A stretch of 36,475 bases of DNA from the NCBI GenBank assembly GCA_937873005.1, contig CALMUY010000103.1, forward strand, positions 1 through 36,475. The letters run 5' to 3'. This stretch comes from an uncultured Aeromicrobium sp. GTDB taxonomy: Bacteria; Actinomycetota; Actinomycetes; Propionibacteriales; Nocardioidaceae. The notes below the pieces were generated by a model. That model was not told the origin of the DNA and did not search any database. It saw only the letters and a list, made by a program, of their open reading frames with translations. Positions 1-8,061 of the stretch are shown here, piece after piece. Within the stretch, counting starts at the first letter, position 1. Every line of letters begins with the position of its first letter. A program made the position numbers and the translations under genes.

Positions 1-279
1 ATCCTCTCCCCCACGCTTTCGCACACGACTCCCGAGATTGGCTACCTCGATCCGGGCGTTGAGTTTGAAGAAGCCTTCGACCGGCTCGTCAAGTACGTGG
101 CGTTCACGCCCATTAACAATGCGACGGGCGGACCAGCGATTTCGCTTCCAGTCGGTCAGTCCGACATCGGGTTGCCGATCGCTGTGCATTTTTCGGCCGA
201 CCACGGGCGCGAGCGCACTCTGCTTGAGATCGCATTCGAACTTGAGGCGGCCATGGGGTTTGCGCGCATCCAAGACTGA
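1..279 (+). CDS. Amidase, C-terminal fragment (5' end outside window)
   Basis: The frame is open from the first base and ends at TGA 277-279, giving the last 92 residues of a longer protein. The segment reads FTPINNATGGPAISLP followed by GLPIAVHFSADHG and a closing ELEAAMGFARIQD. This is the typical C-terminal end of amidase-signature (AS) family enzymes, where the FTP-N-TG-PA-S-P stretch follows the Ser-cisSer-Lys catalytic core. The catalytic core itself lies upstream of the window and cannot be checked, so the substrate is unknown. These enzymes hydrolyse amide bonds in the cytoplasm. A GatA (Glu-tRNA amidotransferase) identity is unlikely because GatA ends differently. The gene converges on thiL; the 39-bp gap holds a 12-bp palindrome but no convincing terminator. 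Confidence 0.85.
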   Translation: MLSPTLSHTTPEIGYLDPGVEFEEAFDRLVKYVAFTPINNATGGPAISLPVGQSDIGLPIAVHFSADHGRERTLLEIAFELEAAMGFARIQD

Positions 280-318
280 CTCACTAGCTTTCCCTTCCGT
301 ACCGCTAGCGGTCAGCGG

Positions 319-1296
319 TCAGCGCCAGTGTTCGAATCCAGCCGCGTTCTCGTATGGTTGCCCATCGACTGTAACGCCTGTGCCCGACTGAACGCGACCG
401 ATCGGGCGCCAGCCCTCGGGAACGGCCTCTGTTGACCCAAACGTGCCGACGAGGGCATAGTCTTCCGCGCCTGTGAGGACAAACCCGAGCGGATCCATTC
501 CGCCAAGTGCGCTCGCCACGGTCTGAACAGCGTCGGGAATCTCGAACGCGGCCGAACTCACGTCGATTGCGACATTGCTCGCTTTGGCGATATGGCCGAG
601 ATCAGCAATGAGTCCGTCGCTCACGTCGATGAGCGACGTGGCCCCTGCGGCCGATGCGACCGGTCCAGCGGCATATGGGGGCTCGGGGACTCGCTGGCGG
701 TCAACGGCGGCCTTGGGCGACCGGAAACCGCGACTCAGAGCGCCCAGTCCGGCACCTGCCATGCCTAACTCCCCGACTACCGCGACGACATCGCCAGGTT
801 GCGCGCCCGAGCGTGGCACAGGACGTTCCGCATCACCCATTGTAGTGATCGACAAGATGACGTGGTCCGCGGCGGAGACATCTCCGCCCACGATATGAGC
901 GCCAACTTTGTCGCATTCGGCAACCATGCCCGCCAAAAGCTCACGCAACCACGCCACTTCTAGGTCGCCGGGCGCAGCCAAACCAACTGTGAGTGCCGTG
1001 GCTACCCCACCCATCGCGTTGATGTCAGAAAGATTAACGGCAATCGCTTTGCGCCCAATGTCGTTGGCGCTGGACCAGTCACGGCGGAAGTGCTGGCCCT
1101 CGATGAGAAGGTCAGTACTGACGAGGTAGGTGCCGTCGGCGGTGGCAATGTGCGCAGCATCATCCCCAGAGCCGATCAGTACGTAGTCGCTTGAGCCTAG
1201 AGACTCTTGGACAAGCGAAATGAGGCCAAATTCACCGAGTTCAGCAAGTGTTTTTGCAGTCACGTTTTCATTGTCGCAGTGCAAACTAGCGAACAT
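319..1296 (-). CDS. thiL: Thiamine-monophosphate kinase ThiL
   Basis: ThiL phosphorylates thiamine monophosphate with ATP to make the cofactor thiamine diphosphate in the cytoplasm. The 325-residue product has the PurM/ThiL fold signatures in order: GEFGLI (21-26), GDDAA (44-48, Mg-ATP binding), STDLLIEGQHF (about 60-70), NLSDINAMGG (88-97), then IDVSDGLIADLGH and GAEDYAL near the C-terminus. The length is normal for the family. The ATG start has a GAGG six bases upstream. A GTG at 1263, just before TAKTLAELGEFGL, would also give a family-like N-terminus and cannot be excluded. It is the last gene of the plsC-gpsA-ddl-thiL run, 45 bp after ddl. Confidence 0.95.
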   Translation of the reverse strand: MFASLHCDNENVTAKTLAELGEFGLISLVQESLGSSDYVLIGSGDDAAHIATADGTYLVSTDLLIEGQHFRRDWSSANDIGRKAIAVNLSDINAMGGVATALTVGLAAPGDLEVAWLRELLAGMVAECDKVGAHIVGGDVSAADHVILSITTMGDAERPVPRSGAQPGDVVAVVGELGMAGAGLGALSRGFRSPKAAVDRQRVPEPPYAAGPVASAAGATSLIDVSDGLIADLGHIAKASNVAIDVSSAAFEIPDAVQTVASALGGMDPLGFVLTGAEDYALVGTFGSTEAVPEGWRPIGRVQSGTGVTVDGQPYENAAGFEHWR

Positions 1297-1341
1297 GTGC
1301 GCCTCGCCGGAGGCCCCGCCTAAGGCGAAGTTCTTACGTCG

Positions 1342-2397
1342 TCAGCGCAGTCCTGTACTTCGCGAAAGGGCCAGCTCGATGAGATGCTGCACGAGTTCGG
1401 GGTACGACATGCCGGATGCCTGCCAAAGACCGGGAAACATCGAATACGGGGTGAATCCTGGCATGGTGTTGATTTCGTTGATCACGAGACCACCGTCAAC
1501 GTTGTCAGTCAAGAAGAAGTCGACACGAGCCAAACCCTCAGCCCCGATCGCGTCGAATGCTTGAAGCGCGTAGGCACGTACGCGTTCGGACGTCTCGGGG
1601 TCAAGATCGGCCGGGATCACGTTCACGCTTGTGTGGTCGAGGTATTTCGCTTCGAAGTCGTAATACTCATGTCGGCCACCAGTCTGAACGACGATCTCAC
1701 CCACGACGCTCGCAATCGGCTTGCCGTTCTTGGTTTGAATCACGCCACATTCGATCTCGCGCGGGTTGAGAGCACCCGCTTCAACCACCACTTTCGGATC
1801 GTGCTCACGTGCGGCTTCTACGGCCGCAACGAGATCCGACTCATGCGTTACCCTCGTGACGCCAGAACTCGAACCGGCCCGCGCCGGTTTGACGAAGACG
1901 GGATAGGTGAGCGCTTGAACACGCGCAAGCGAACGCTCACGGTAGACGTCCCATTCCCACGGTTGAATCGTGACGTAGGGCAGTTGCGGCAAACCTGCGG
2001 CCGAAAAAACCGATTTCGTGAAGGGTTTATCCATGCCGACAGCACTGGCTAATACGCCCGCGCCGACGAAGGGGATGTCCGCCATTTCGAAAAGGCCTTG
2101 AATCGTGCCGTCTTCACCCCACGGACCGTGCAAGAGCGGAAATGCTACATCGATCTCGTTGATATGAGACCAGTCGAACTCAGGAAACTCGGTGCGAACT
2201 TCAGGCAAAGAGCCGTCTGCCAATTCCGGCCATTCGGCCGTTTCGCGAACCCACCTGCCTTCACGAGTGATACCGATGGTCAGAACGTCGTAGGCGTCAC
2301 GGTCAATGACGGAAAGTACTTCACGAGCAGTGAGGCAGGAAACTCCGTGTTCGCTCGAGCGTCCACCGAAAATAAGGGCAAGAGTTGGTTTTGACAT
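1342..2397 (-). CDS. ddl: D-alanine--D-alanine ligase
   Basis: This ATP-grasp ligase joins two D-alanines for the peptidoglycan stem peptide in the cytoplasm. The 351-residue protein has the N-terminal GGRSSEHGVS motif (11-20), the HGPWGEDGTIQG segment (90-101), the ATP-binding KPARAGSSSGV (170-180) and the C-terminal NEINTMPGFTPYSMFP motif with Mg and substrate ligands. The length is typical. It sits 31 bp downstream of gpsA and 45 bp upstream of thiL on the same strand, consistent with one operon. The ribosome binding site before the ATG is weak. The residue after EDG is T rather than the Tyr/Phe-loop determinants used to tell D-Ala-D-Ala from D-Ala-D-Lac ligases, so I make no claim on glycopeptide resistance. 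The context supports the housekeeping enzyme. Confidence 0.95.
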   Translation of the reverse strand: MSKPTLALIFGGRSSEHGVSCLTAREVLSVIDRDAYDVLTIGITREGRWVRETAEWPELADGSLPEVRTEFPEFDWSHINEIDVAFPLLHGPWGEDGTIQGLFEMADIPFVGAGVLASAVGMDKPFTKSVFSAAGLPQLPYVTIQPWEWDVYRERSLARVQALTYPVFVKPARAGSSSGVTRVTHESDLVAAVEAAREHDPKVVVEAGALNPREIECGVIQTKNGKPIASVVGEIVVQTGGRHEYYDFEAKYLDHTSVNVIPADLDPETSERVRAYALQAFDAIGAEGLARVDFFLTDNVDGGLVINEINTMPGFTPYSMFPGLWQASGMSYPELVQHLIELALSRSTGLR

Positions 2398-2428
2398 CGA
2401 CGCCTAGCCTACCTGCCTGTATTGAGGC

Positions 2429-3430
2429 TCAACGCACTTCAGGCTTCGTTGTCCGGCCCAGCAATGCCGCAACCAAGCCTTCGGGCGTTGTCGTGCCGTC
2501 AACGAGTTCACGAACGTGTTCAACGATGGGCATTTCGACACCATGCGCTTCGGCTAGCCCTGCAACAGATACACACGACTTCACGCCTTCGGCAACTTGG
2601 TTCATTTGCGCGGCGGCTTCCTCGACGGACAAACCACGGCCCAGTTTTTCACCAAAGGTGCGGTTGCGCGAAAGCGGCGATGAACACGTCGCGACGAGGT
2701 CGCCGAGACCAGCAAGACCGGCAAAGGTCATGGGGTCTGCGCCCATTGCCATGCCGAGGCGAGACGTCTCAGCAAGCCCGCGAGTGATCACTGACGCTTT
2801 CGTGTTGTCGCCATAGCCGAGACCATCGCAGACCCCGACCGCCAGGCCGATGATGTTCTTCACGGTGCCGCCCAGTTCGCACCCGACGACGTCGGTGTTC
2901 GTATACGGACGGAAGGTGGGCGTATGGCACCACGACTGGACCTTCTCGGCGACGGTTTCGTCCGCGCAGGCCACGACAGCTGCAGCTGGTTCGCGTCGGG
3001 CAATCTCTTTAGCCAAGTTGGGGCCCGTGACAACGACAATTCGTTCCGGTCCTGCACCTGTCAATTCAGCGATGACTTCACTCATCCGCAATTGGGTGCC
3101 GAGTTCGACGCCTTTCATCAGGCTCACCATCACAGCATCTGTTTCGATGTGTTGGCCCCAATCGCCGAGGTTTGACCGAAGCGTTTGAGAAGGCACCGCG
3201 AGAACAACGAGTTCGGCCCCTGCGAGCGCTTCGGCAGGATCAGTCGTCGCAGAAATATTCGCGGGGAGGTCGATTCCCGGGAGGTACGTCGAGTTCTCGT
3301 GTTGCTGGTTGATCGAATCGCACACCTCGCTGCGACGACCCCACATTGCGACGGAATGCCCCGCATCGGCTAGAACAATAGAAAAGGCAGTGCCCCACGA
3401 GCCTGCCCCCATGACTGCTGCCTTGACCAT
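2429..3430 (-). CDS. gpsA: Glycerol-3-phosphate dehydrogenase [NAD(P)+]
   Basis: GpsA reduces dihydroxyacetone phosphate to sn-glycerol 3-phosphate, the backbone of membrane phospholipids. The 333-residue product begins with a Rossmann motif GAGSWGTA (8-15), has GPNLAKEI (136-143), and carries the GGTVKNIIG segment with the catalytic Lys at 191. The ATG overlaps the plsC stop codon as TAATG, and a GAGGAG ribosome binding site lies inside the plsC tail. This implies translational coupling. Placing gpsA directly behind plsC makes sense: one makes glycerol 3-phosphate and the other acylates the next intermediate. Confidence 0.96.
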   Translation of the reverse strand: MVKAAVMGAGSWGTAFSIVLADAGHSVAMWGRRSEVCDSINQQHENSTYLPGIDLPANISATTDPAEALAGAELVVLAVPSQTLRSNLGDWGQHIETDAVMVSLMKGVELGTQLRMSEVIAELTGAGPERIVVVTGPNLAKEIARREPAAAVVACADETVAEKVQSWCHTPTFRPYTNTDVVGCELGGTVKNIIGLAVGVCDGLGYGDNTKASVITRGLAETSRLGMAMGADPMTFAGLAGLGDLVATCSSPLSRNRTFGEKLGRGLSVEEAAAQMNQVAEGVKSCVSVAGLAEAHGVEMPIVEHVRELVDGTTTPEGLVAALLGRTTKPEVR

Positions 3431-4176
3431 TAGTTCTCCTCAGATTGGTGATGTGTCTTTGGTTTATTGAGAGTATGCACGTCAATGCGTGGGCGTGTGG
3501 GGCGTTCACCACGGATTTCGGCCTGCAAATCAGTGATTCGGTCCATCAGGCGTTCGGTGACGACCTTGTATTCCTCTTCGGTCGGATTCTCACCTAGGTC
3601 GCTCATGTCGAGCGGAGTACCCACATTGACGTGCATGGTCTTGCGCGGAAGCAAGTGGAGACCTTTGCGGTAGGGCCACAGGATTTCCTGAGCACCCCAC
3701 TGTCCGACAGGAATAATCGGTACGCCGGCTTCGTGCGCAAGACGCACCGCACCGGTGCGACCGCTCATCGGCCAAGCATCAGGGTCGCGCGTCATCGTAC
3801 CCTCGGGATAGATGTAGATCACTGCCCCAGCCTTGAGTTGCTCAACGGCAGCCTCAAGTGATTTGGAGGCATCTTTCGTTCCCCGATACACGGGAATATG
3901 TCCGACGTGCTTGAACAACCATCCCACGACCGGTATCGAAAAGATCGTGTCCTTAACGAGATACCTCGGAGGCAGCCGGTTGTCCACCATCCAATGCGCC
4001 ATCACGAAAGGATCAATGTACGACAGGTGATTCACCGCGATGACGAACGCGCCCTCGTTTGGCAGGTTCTCTTCACCACGGCGATCTCGCTTGGTGAAAA
4101 GCATCAGCAAAGGCCACACGAGGGCAAAGATGAACTTCGTAGCGAGCGGGAGCTTCCGTGACTGTGGTCGAGCCAT
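3430..4176 (-). CDS. plsC: 1-acyl-sn-glycerol-3-phosphate acyltransferase (PlsC family)
   Basis: This membrane-associated acyltransferase converts lysophosphatidate to phosphatidate. The 248-residue protein has a hydrophobic N-terminal segment (about 14-28), the catalytic NHx4D motif as NHLSYID (49-55), and the substrate-binding YPEGTMTR (123-130) preceded by a PVYRGT segment. These are the standard blocks of the family. The C-terminus is long, basic and polar (ERPTRPRIDVHTLNKPKTHHQ). An AGGG lies 8 bases before the ATG. The stop overlaps the start of gpsA. The specific acyl donor or acceptor cannot be read from sequence; actinobacteria often carry several PlsC paralogues. Confidence 0.92.
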   Translation of the reverse strand: MARPQSRKLPLATKFIFALVWPLLMLFTKRDRRGEENLPNEGAFVIAVNHLSYIDPFVMAHWMVDNRLPPRYLVKDTIFSIPVVGWLFKHVGHIPVYRGTKDASKSLEAAVEQLKAGAVIYIYPEGTMTRDPDAWPMSGRTGAVRLAHEAGVPIIPVGQWGAQEILWPYRKGLHLLPRKTMHVNVGTPLDMSDLGENPTEEEYKVVTERLMDRITDLQAEIRGERPTRPRIDVHTLNKPKTHHQSEEN

Positions 4177-4232
4177 AATCCGACCCTAGCGCGTTACAGC
4201 GTGGCTGGCTTAAATGACGGGCCCGTTTTCTC

Positions 4233-4793
4233 TTATTCAGAGATGTCGTCTTGATGCCCGAGCGTAATGGCGATGTCACCGAGCCCTTCGAGCACCCGCC
4301 AGCGCGTGTAATCGTCGATGGCGAACGACGCCTCGATACGCGAATCACCTTCGCCTGCCGTGACCGTCCGCGATTCCAGATCGACACTGATTTCGGCACC
4401 GGGTTGCTCTTCGAGGAGCGCCCACAGTTGTTCAACTACCGACTCATCAACCTGCGCCGCCAACAAGCCAGCCTTGCCCGAGTTGCCTCGGAAAATATCA
4501 GCAAAGCGTGGACTAATGACAACCTTGAAGCCGTAGTTTTGCAAGGCCCAGACTGCGTGCTCGCGCGATGATCCTGTACCAAAGTCGATGCCCGCGACGA
4601 GTACGCTTGCGTTCTTGTATGCTTCTTGATTCAGGACGAATTCGGGATCGTTGCGCCAAGCGGCAAACAAGCCGTCTTCGAATCCGGTACGAGTCACTCG
4701 CTTGAGGTATACAGCCGGAATGATCTGGTCGGTGTCAACATTGCTGCGACGCAAGGGAGCGCCAACTCCAGTATGAGATGTGAACTTTTCCAT
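4233..4793 (-). CDS. leuD: 3-isopropylmalate dehydratase small subunit
   Basis: LeuD is the small swivel-domain subunit of isopropylmalate isomerase (2-isopropylmalate to 3-isopropylmalate) in leucine synthesis. It works with LeuC, encoded just upstream. The 186-residue protein has [17 protein letters not shown] near the N-terminus and [17 protein letters not shown] followed by [15 protein letters not shown], the substrate-recognition blocks of the family. The ribosome binding site GAGGAG overlaps the leuC stop codon and the gap is only 10 bp, so the pair is translationally coupled. Expression is expected to follow leuC under the divergent IclR-type regulator. Confidence 0.96.
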   Translation of the reverse strand: MEKFTSHTGVGAPLRRSNVDTDQIIPAVYLKRVTRTGFEDGLFAAWRNDPEFVLNQEAYKNASVLVAGIDFGTGSSREHAVWALQNYGFKVVISPRFADIFRGNSGKAGLLAAQVDESVVEQLWALLEEQPGAEISVDLESRTVTAGEGDSRIEASFAIDDYTRWRVLEGLGDIAITLGHQDDISE

Positions 4794-4803
4794 CAGTGGC
4801 TCC

Positions 4804-6201
4804 TCAGATTTCAGCGGTAGTGGCTAGGTGGCCAGTGACTGCCGTTGCAACGGCAACATCGGGTGAGACCAAGTGCGTGCGTCCGCCCTTGCCCTGACGG
4901 CCTTCGAAGTTACGGTTTGACGTGGACGCCGAGCGCTCGCCTGGCGCAAGCTGGTCTGGGTTCATACCCAAACACATCGAGCAACCAGCGCCACGCCATT
5001 CGGCTCCGGCAGCGATGAAGATCTTGTCGAGTCCTTCGGCTTCGGCTTGCAAACGCACGCGCACCGAACCGGGAACAACGAGCATGCGAACGCTGTCGGC
5101 GATCGTATGCCCTTCGATGAGTTCAGCGGCACGACGCAGATCGCTCATACGTCCGTTGGTGCACGAACCGAGGAATACGGTGTCAACCTTGATTTCTCGC
5201 ATCGGTGTACCTGCGGTGAGTCCCATGTACTCAAGTGCGCGTTCGGCGGTGGTGCGCTCGACTTCGTCTTCGAAGTCGGCTGGGTTAGGTACGTTGCCGG
5301 AGATCGCTACGCCCTGACCGGGGTTGGTTCCCCACGTGACGAACGGGCTGACTTGAGTGGCATCGATAGTGACGACCTTGTCGAAGACTGCGCCTTCGTC
5401 CGTCACCAGGCCCTTCCAGTAATCGACGGCCGCGTCCCAGTCTTCGCCTTGCGGTGCCCGATCTTTGCCTTTAAGGAATTCGAACGTCGTTTCGTCGGGA
5501 GCGATCAGTCCAGCCTTGGCACCCCACTCAATCGACATGTTGCAGATCGTCATGCGCTCTTCCATCGAGAGCTTCTTGATCGCGTCGCCGCGGTATTCGA
5601 CGATGTAGCCCTGCCCACCGCCGGTGGACTCTTGAGTGATCAGCGCCAAGATCAAGTCCTTGGCGGTGGAGCCAGCCGGCAAGTCGCCGATGACTTCAAC
5701 AGCCATCATCTTCGGCTTGGCTTGCGGCAGCGTTTGTGTGGCCATGACATGTTCGACTTCGCTCGTGCCAATGCCGAAGGCGAGCGATCCGAACGCACCA
5801 TGCGTGGAGGTGTGCGAGTCGCCGCAGACAATCGTCATGCCTGGCTGGGTGAGTCCCAGCTGGGGCCCAACGACGTGGACGATGCCTTGCTCGATGTTGC
5901 CCATCGGGTACAGGCGCACGCCGAACTCTTCTGCGTTGCGGCGCAGCGTCTCTACCTGAGTACGGGAGACCAAGTCGGCGATCGGCTTGTCGAGATCAGT
6001 GGTGGGGATGTTGTGGTCTTCGGTTGCCAGAGTTAGATCCGGGCGACGCAACGGGCGTCCTGAGAGGCGAAGTCCGTCGAATGCTTGGGGGCTGGTGACT
6101 TCGTGAATGAGGTGCAGATCGATGTAGAGCAGGTCGGGTTCGCCTTCTGCGCTACGGACAACATGGTCGTCCCAAATCTTCTCGGCCAAGGTCTTTGGCA
6201 T
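4804..6201 (-). CDS. leuC: 3-isopropylmalate dehydratase large subunit
   Basis: LeuC is the aconitase-family catalytic subunit of isopropylmalate isomerase and holds a [4Fe-4S] cluster. The 465-residue protein has the three cluster cysteines in FLGSCTNG (C347) and CSMC (C407, C410). It also has EDHNIPT (61-67), [12 protein letters not shown] (128-138) and the terminal [17 protein letters not shown] block. The length is normal. The ATG has a near-perfect ribosome binding site (AGGAGG, four bases away). The gene is divergent from an IclR-type regulator, with a palindrome in the shared 52-bp region. Confidence 0.97.
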   Translation of the reverse strand: MPKTLAEKIWDDHVVRSAEGEPDLLYIDLHLIHEVTSPQAFDGLRLSGRPLRRPDLTLATEDHNIPTTDLDKPIADLVSRTQVETLRRNAEEFGVRLYPMGNIEQGIVHVVGPQLGLTQPGMTIVCGDSHTSTHGAFGSLAFGIGTSEVEHVMATQTLPQAKPKMMAVEVIGDLPAGSTAKDLILALITQESTGGGQGYIVEYRGDAIKKLSMEERMTICNMSIEWGAKAGLIAPDETTFEFLKGKDRAPQGEDWDAAVDYWKGLVTDEGAVFDKVVTIDATQVSPFVTWGTNPGQGVAISGNVPNPADFEDEVERTTAERALEYMGLTAGTPMREIKVDTVFLGSCTNGRMSDLRRAAELIEGHTIADSVRMLVVPGSVRVRLQAEAEGLDKIFIAAGAEWRGAGCSMCLGMNPDQLAPGERSASTSNRNFEGRQGKGGRTHLVSPDVAVATAVTGHLATTAEI

Positions 6202-6232
6202 TTTTCCTCCTACTGGGGTTGCGTCTCAAACT

Positions 6233-6261
6233 CTGATACGGCAGTATCAAGACATGGACAA
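6233..6261 (-). promoter_or_regulatory. Predicted leuC promoter and LtbR operator
   Basis: The 52-bp gap between leuC and the divergent regulator holds an inverted repeat TGATAC-GGCA-GTATCA at 6234-6249 (arms of 6, spacer of 4). Read toward leuC, a -35-like TTGTCC (complement of 6256-6261) lies 17 bases from a -10-like TATCAG (complement of 6233-6238), so the palindrome would cover the spacer and -10. Control of leuCD by a divergent IclR-type LtbR is known in actinobacteria. Assigning this particular palindrome as the site is inference. Confidence 0.55.
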
Positions 6262-6964
6262 GTCTAGCGGAGTCGGCGTTCTTGACAAGGCCGCCCTCGT
6301 ACTTTCGGCGTTGGAGCCCGGCCCAGCCACCTTGGCTGGCCTCGTCACCGCAACGGGATTAGCCCGACCAACAGCCCATCGGCTCGCGGTCGCTTTAGAA
6401 CATCATGGCTTCGTTGGGCGCGCCCTGCAAGGTCGGTTCGTGCTCGGACCGCGCTTGGGTGAACTCGCGGCAGCCGCGGGCGAAGACCGTTTGCTTGCCA
6501 CCGCCGCACCTGTATTGGCTCGTCTCCGCGATATCACTGGCGAATCGGCTCAACTCTTCCGCCGCCAAGGCGAGTACCGGGTTTGTGTAGCCGCAGCGGA
6601 ACGACCAACCGGCTTGCGCGACTCGGTTCCTGTCGGTGCCCAATTGACGATGGGCGCTGGTTCCGCAGCCCAGGTTCTGCTCGCGTGGGAAGAACCAGAA
6701 GTGATGAACGCGCTTTTGATGAAGGCCGATTTCACCTCCGTTTCACTTGCGGCAGTTCGTAAGCGCGGATGGGCACAAAGCGTTGGCGAACGCGAAGCAG
6801 GAGTCGGTTCGGTGTCAGCACCAGTACGCGGGCCGTCAGGCAAAGTGGTCGCGTCCGTTTCGGTGTCTGGCCCGCTCGAACGATTGACGCGCCAGCCCGG
6901 ACGCATGCACGCACCGGCCGTCGTCGCGGCCGCCGAACGACTTTCACAAAGCTTGCGCCGCTAG
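6254..6964 (+). CDS. ltbR: IclR-family transcriptional regulator, LtbR-like
   Basis: This is a 236-residue DNA-binding regulator with an N-terminal winged helix-turn-helix (about 8-60; core LAGLVTATGLARPTAHRLAVALEHHGFV) and a C-terminal IclR effector domain (about 75-236). The effector domain includes AQLTMGAGSAAQVLLAWEEPE and the AVRKRGWAQSVGEREAGVGSVSAPV block typical of the family. It is divergent from leuCD. In Corynebacterium and Streptomyces the gene in this position (LtbR/NdgR type) represses leucine and, in some species, tryptophan biosynthesis. The start is 5 bp from the palindrome arm, with no ribosome binding site, so the transcript may be leaderless and autoregulated. The effector is not readable from sequence. 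Confidence 0.88.
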   Translation: MDKSSGVGVLDKAALVLSALEPGPATLAGLVTATGLARPTAHRLAVALEHHGFVGRALQGRFVLGPRLGELAAAAGEDRLLATAAPVLARLRDITGESAQLFRRQGEYRVCVAAAERPTGLRDSVPVGAQLTMGAGSAAQVLLAWEEPEVMNALLMKADFTSVSLAAVRKRGWAQSVGEREAGVGSVSAPVRGPSGKVVASVSVSGPLERLTRQPGRMHAPAVVAAAERLSQSLRR

Positions 6965-6977
6965 CCTCCGTCTACTA

Positions 6978-7403
6978 TCAGCCGCGAGCAGTCTCGAGAG
7001 ATCGCACGTCGACGAGTTGAGTGCCATCGGTCGCGTACATCGGCCATCTGTCGAGACTGCGATGTGCAAGTTCACTCGAAATAACCTCTACCCACTGCGC
7101 AGAGAAGTCACCCCCACCGATGTCTGCCGTCGAAACAATCTGAACAGCAAGCGAGCCACCCGGCGCGAGGTCAGTCATCATGTCGGCCATGATGTCGAGC
7201 ACCAAGGCGACCCGATCTCGGTCCGTCGTTGGTGACACATCAATCTCGATTGGAAAGGGCCAGGGTTTCCCGCGCGCGTCCATCAAGACGAACCGCAGTC
7301 TGCCTTCGCCTTTTACCCACGGGTCTCGCACCGCCTGCCACATCTGACGTAGATCATCGTGGGTTTGGATGCAGGTTCTTGGCACAGATTGTCGGTGGAT
7401 CAT
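6978..7403 (-). CDS. Conserved hypothetical protein
   Basis: I do not recognise a family. The frame is open further upstream to 7577, but that extension overlaps the end of ogt and reads like its shadow, so I place the start at the internal ATG 7401-7403. This gives a 141-residue soluble protein. It has a compact pattern of LRFVLMDARGKPWPFPIEIDV, a predicted helix RVALVLDIMADMM, and a strand-rich C-terminal half (SLAVQIVSTADI). There is no signal peptide, membrane segment or metal motif. No good ribosome binding site precedes the ATG, so the start is uncertain. It converges on ltbR with a 13-bp gap and follows ogt by 71 bp. Confidence 0.6.
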   Translation of the reverse strand: MIHRQSVPRTCIQTHDDLRQMWQAVRDPWVKGEGRLRFVLMDARGKPWPFPIEIDVSPTTDRDRVALVLDIMADMMTDLAPGGSLAVQIVSTADIGGGDFSAQWVEVISSELAHRSLDRWPMYATDGTQLVDVRSLETARG

Positions 7404-7474
7404 CTGTTGATTGTGACGACTTTCGAGTTCTGCCGTTGCGAAGATCCACAGCCAGCGACCACGGTGCGTCCCGA

Positions 7475-7936
7475 CTAGAACAAGCCTGGATTCTCGAGGC
7501 TCAAGAGCACCTGTTTGCGTTCGATTCCACCTGAGTAGCCCGTCAGAGTCCCATCTGCGCCGACCACGCGATGGCACGGAACAACAATTGACAATCGGTT
7601 CGCCCCATTGGCGACACCCACGGCCCGCGAGACGCTTGGGTCGTAGCCCAAGCGCTTCGCAATGTCGGCGTACGAAACCGTTTCTCCATAAGGGATCTTG
7701 CGCAATTCATTCCAGACTTTGACTTGGAACTCCGTGCCGTCTTTCGCCAATGGCAAGTCGAACTCGGTCCGTTCGCTCGCGAAATACTCCGTGAGTTGTC
7801 GTTCGGCTTGATCTAAAAGTGGGTCCCGGCGGGGACAGCCAACCGGTTCAGCGTCAAATTCGATTGCCGTGATGAGGCCGGCGCTAGCGTGTATTCGCAA
7901 TCCCCCGACCGGGCTGTTTAGCCATCGTGTGCTCAT
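7475..7936 (-). CDS. ogt: Methylated-DNA--[protein]-cysteine S-methyltransferase
   Basis: This is a suicide DNA-repair protein that moves the methyl group from O6-methylguanine to its own cysteine. The 153-residue protein has the active-site motif VVPCHRVVG with the acceptor Cys at 121. It also has the family helix-turn-helix block (KVWNELRKIPYGETVSYADIAKRLG, 73-97) and the arginine-finger region VSRAVGVANGANRLSIVVPCHR. A shorter N-terminal domain precedes it. There is no Ada-type regulatory domain, so this is the Ogt/MGMT form. It is monocistronic or cotranscribed with the downstream hypothetical gene. Confidence 0.95.
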   Translation of the reverse strand: MSTRWLNSPVGGLRIHASAGLITAIEFDAEPVGCPRRDPLLDQAERQLTEYFASERTEFDLPLAKDGTEFQVKVWNELRKIPYGETVSYADIAKRLGYDPSVSRAVGVANGANRLSIVVPCHRVVGADGTLTGYSGGIERKQVLLSLENPGLF

Positions 7937-8061
7937 CGCCGTTCGTGTCCCTGAGGTTTTCTCATGTAACTATCGTGACCCATGCTGGGAATAATTCCAA
8001 CGATGAAGTTTCCGGATCCTAACTCTGCACGACACCAAACGCGCGCTGACGGCGAATAGAT

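Noticed and set aside
301..312. Perfect 12-bp palindrome ACCGCTAGCGGT between the amidase gene and thiL as a terminator
   Set aside because: It has no loop and no T-run, and an overlapping GCGGTCA tandem repeat explains part of it. Too weak to call.
1384..2052. Plus-strand open frame of 222 codons opposite ddl
   Set aside because: Antisense shadow of ddl with no domain or translation signal.
5047..6036. Long plus-strand open frame (329 codons) opposite leuC
   Set aside because: It lies fully antisense to a strongly supported gene, has no recognisable domain or ribosome binding site, and follows from codon bias of leuC.
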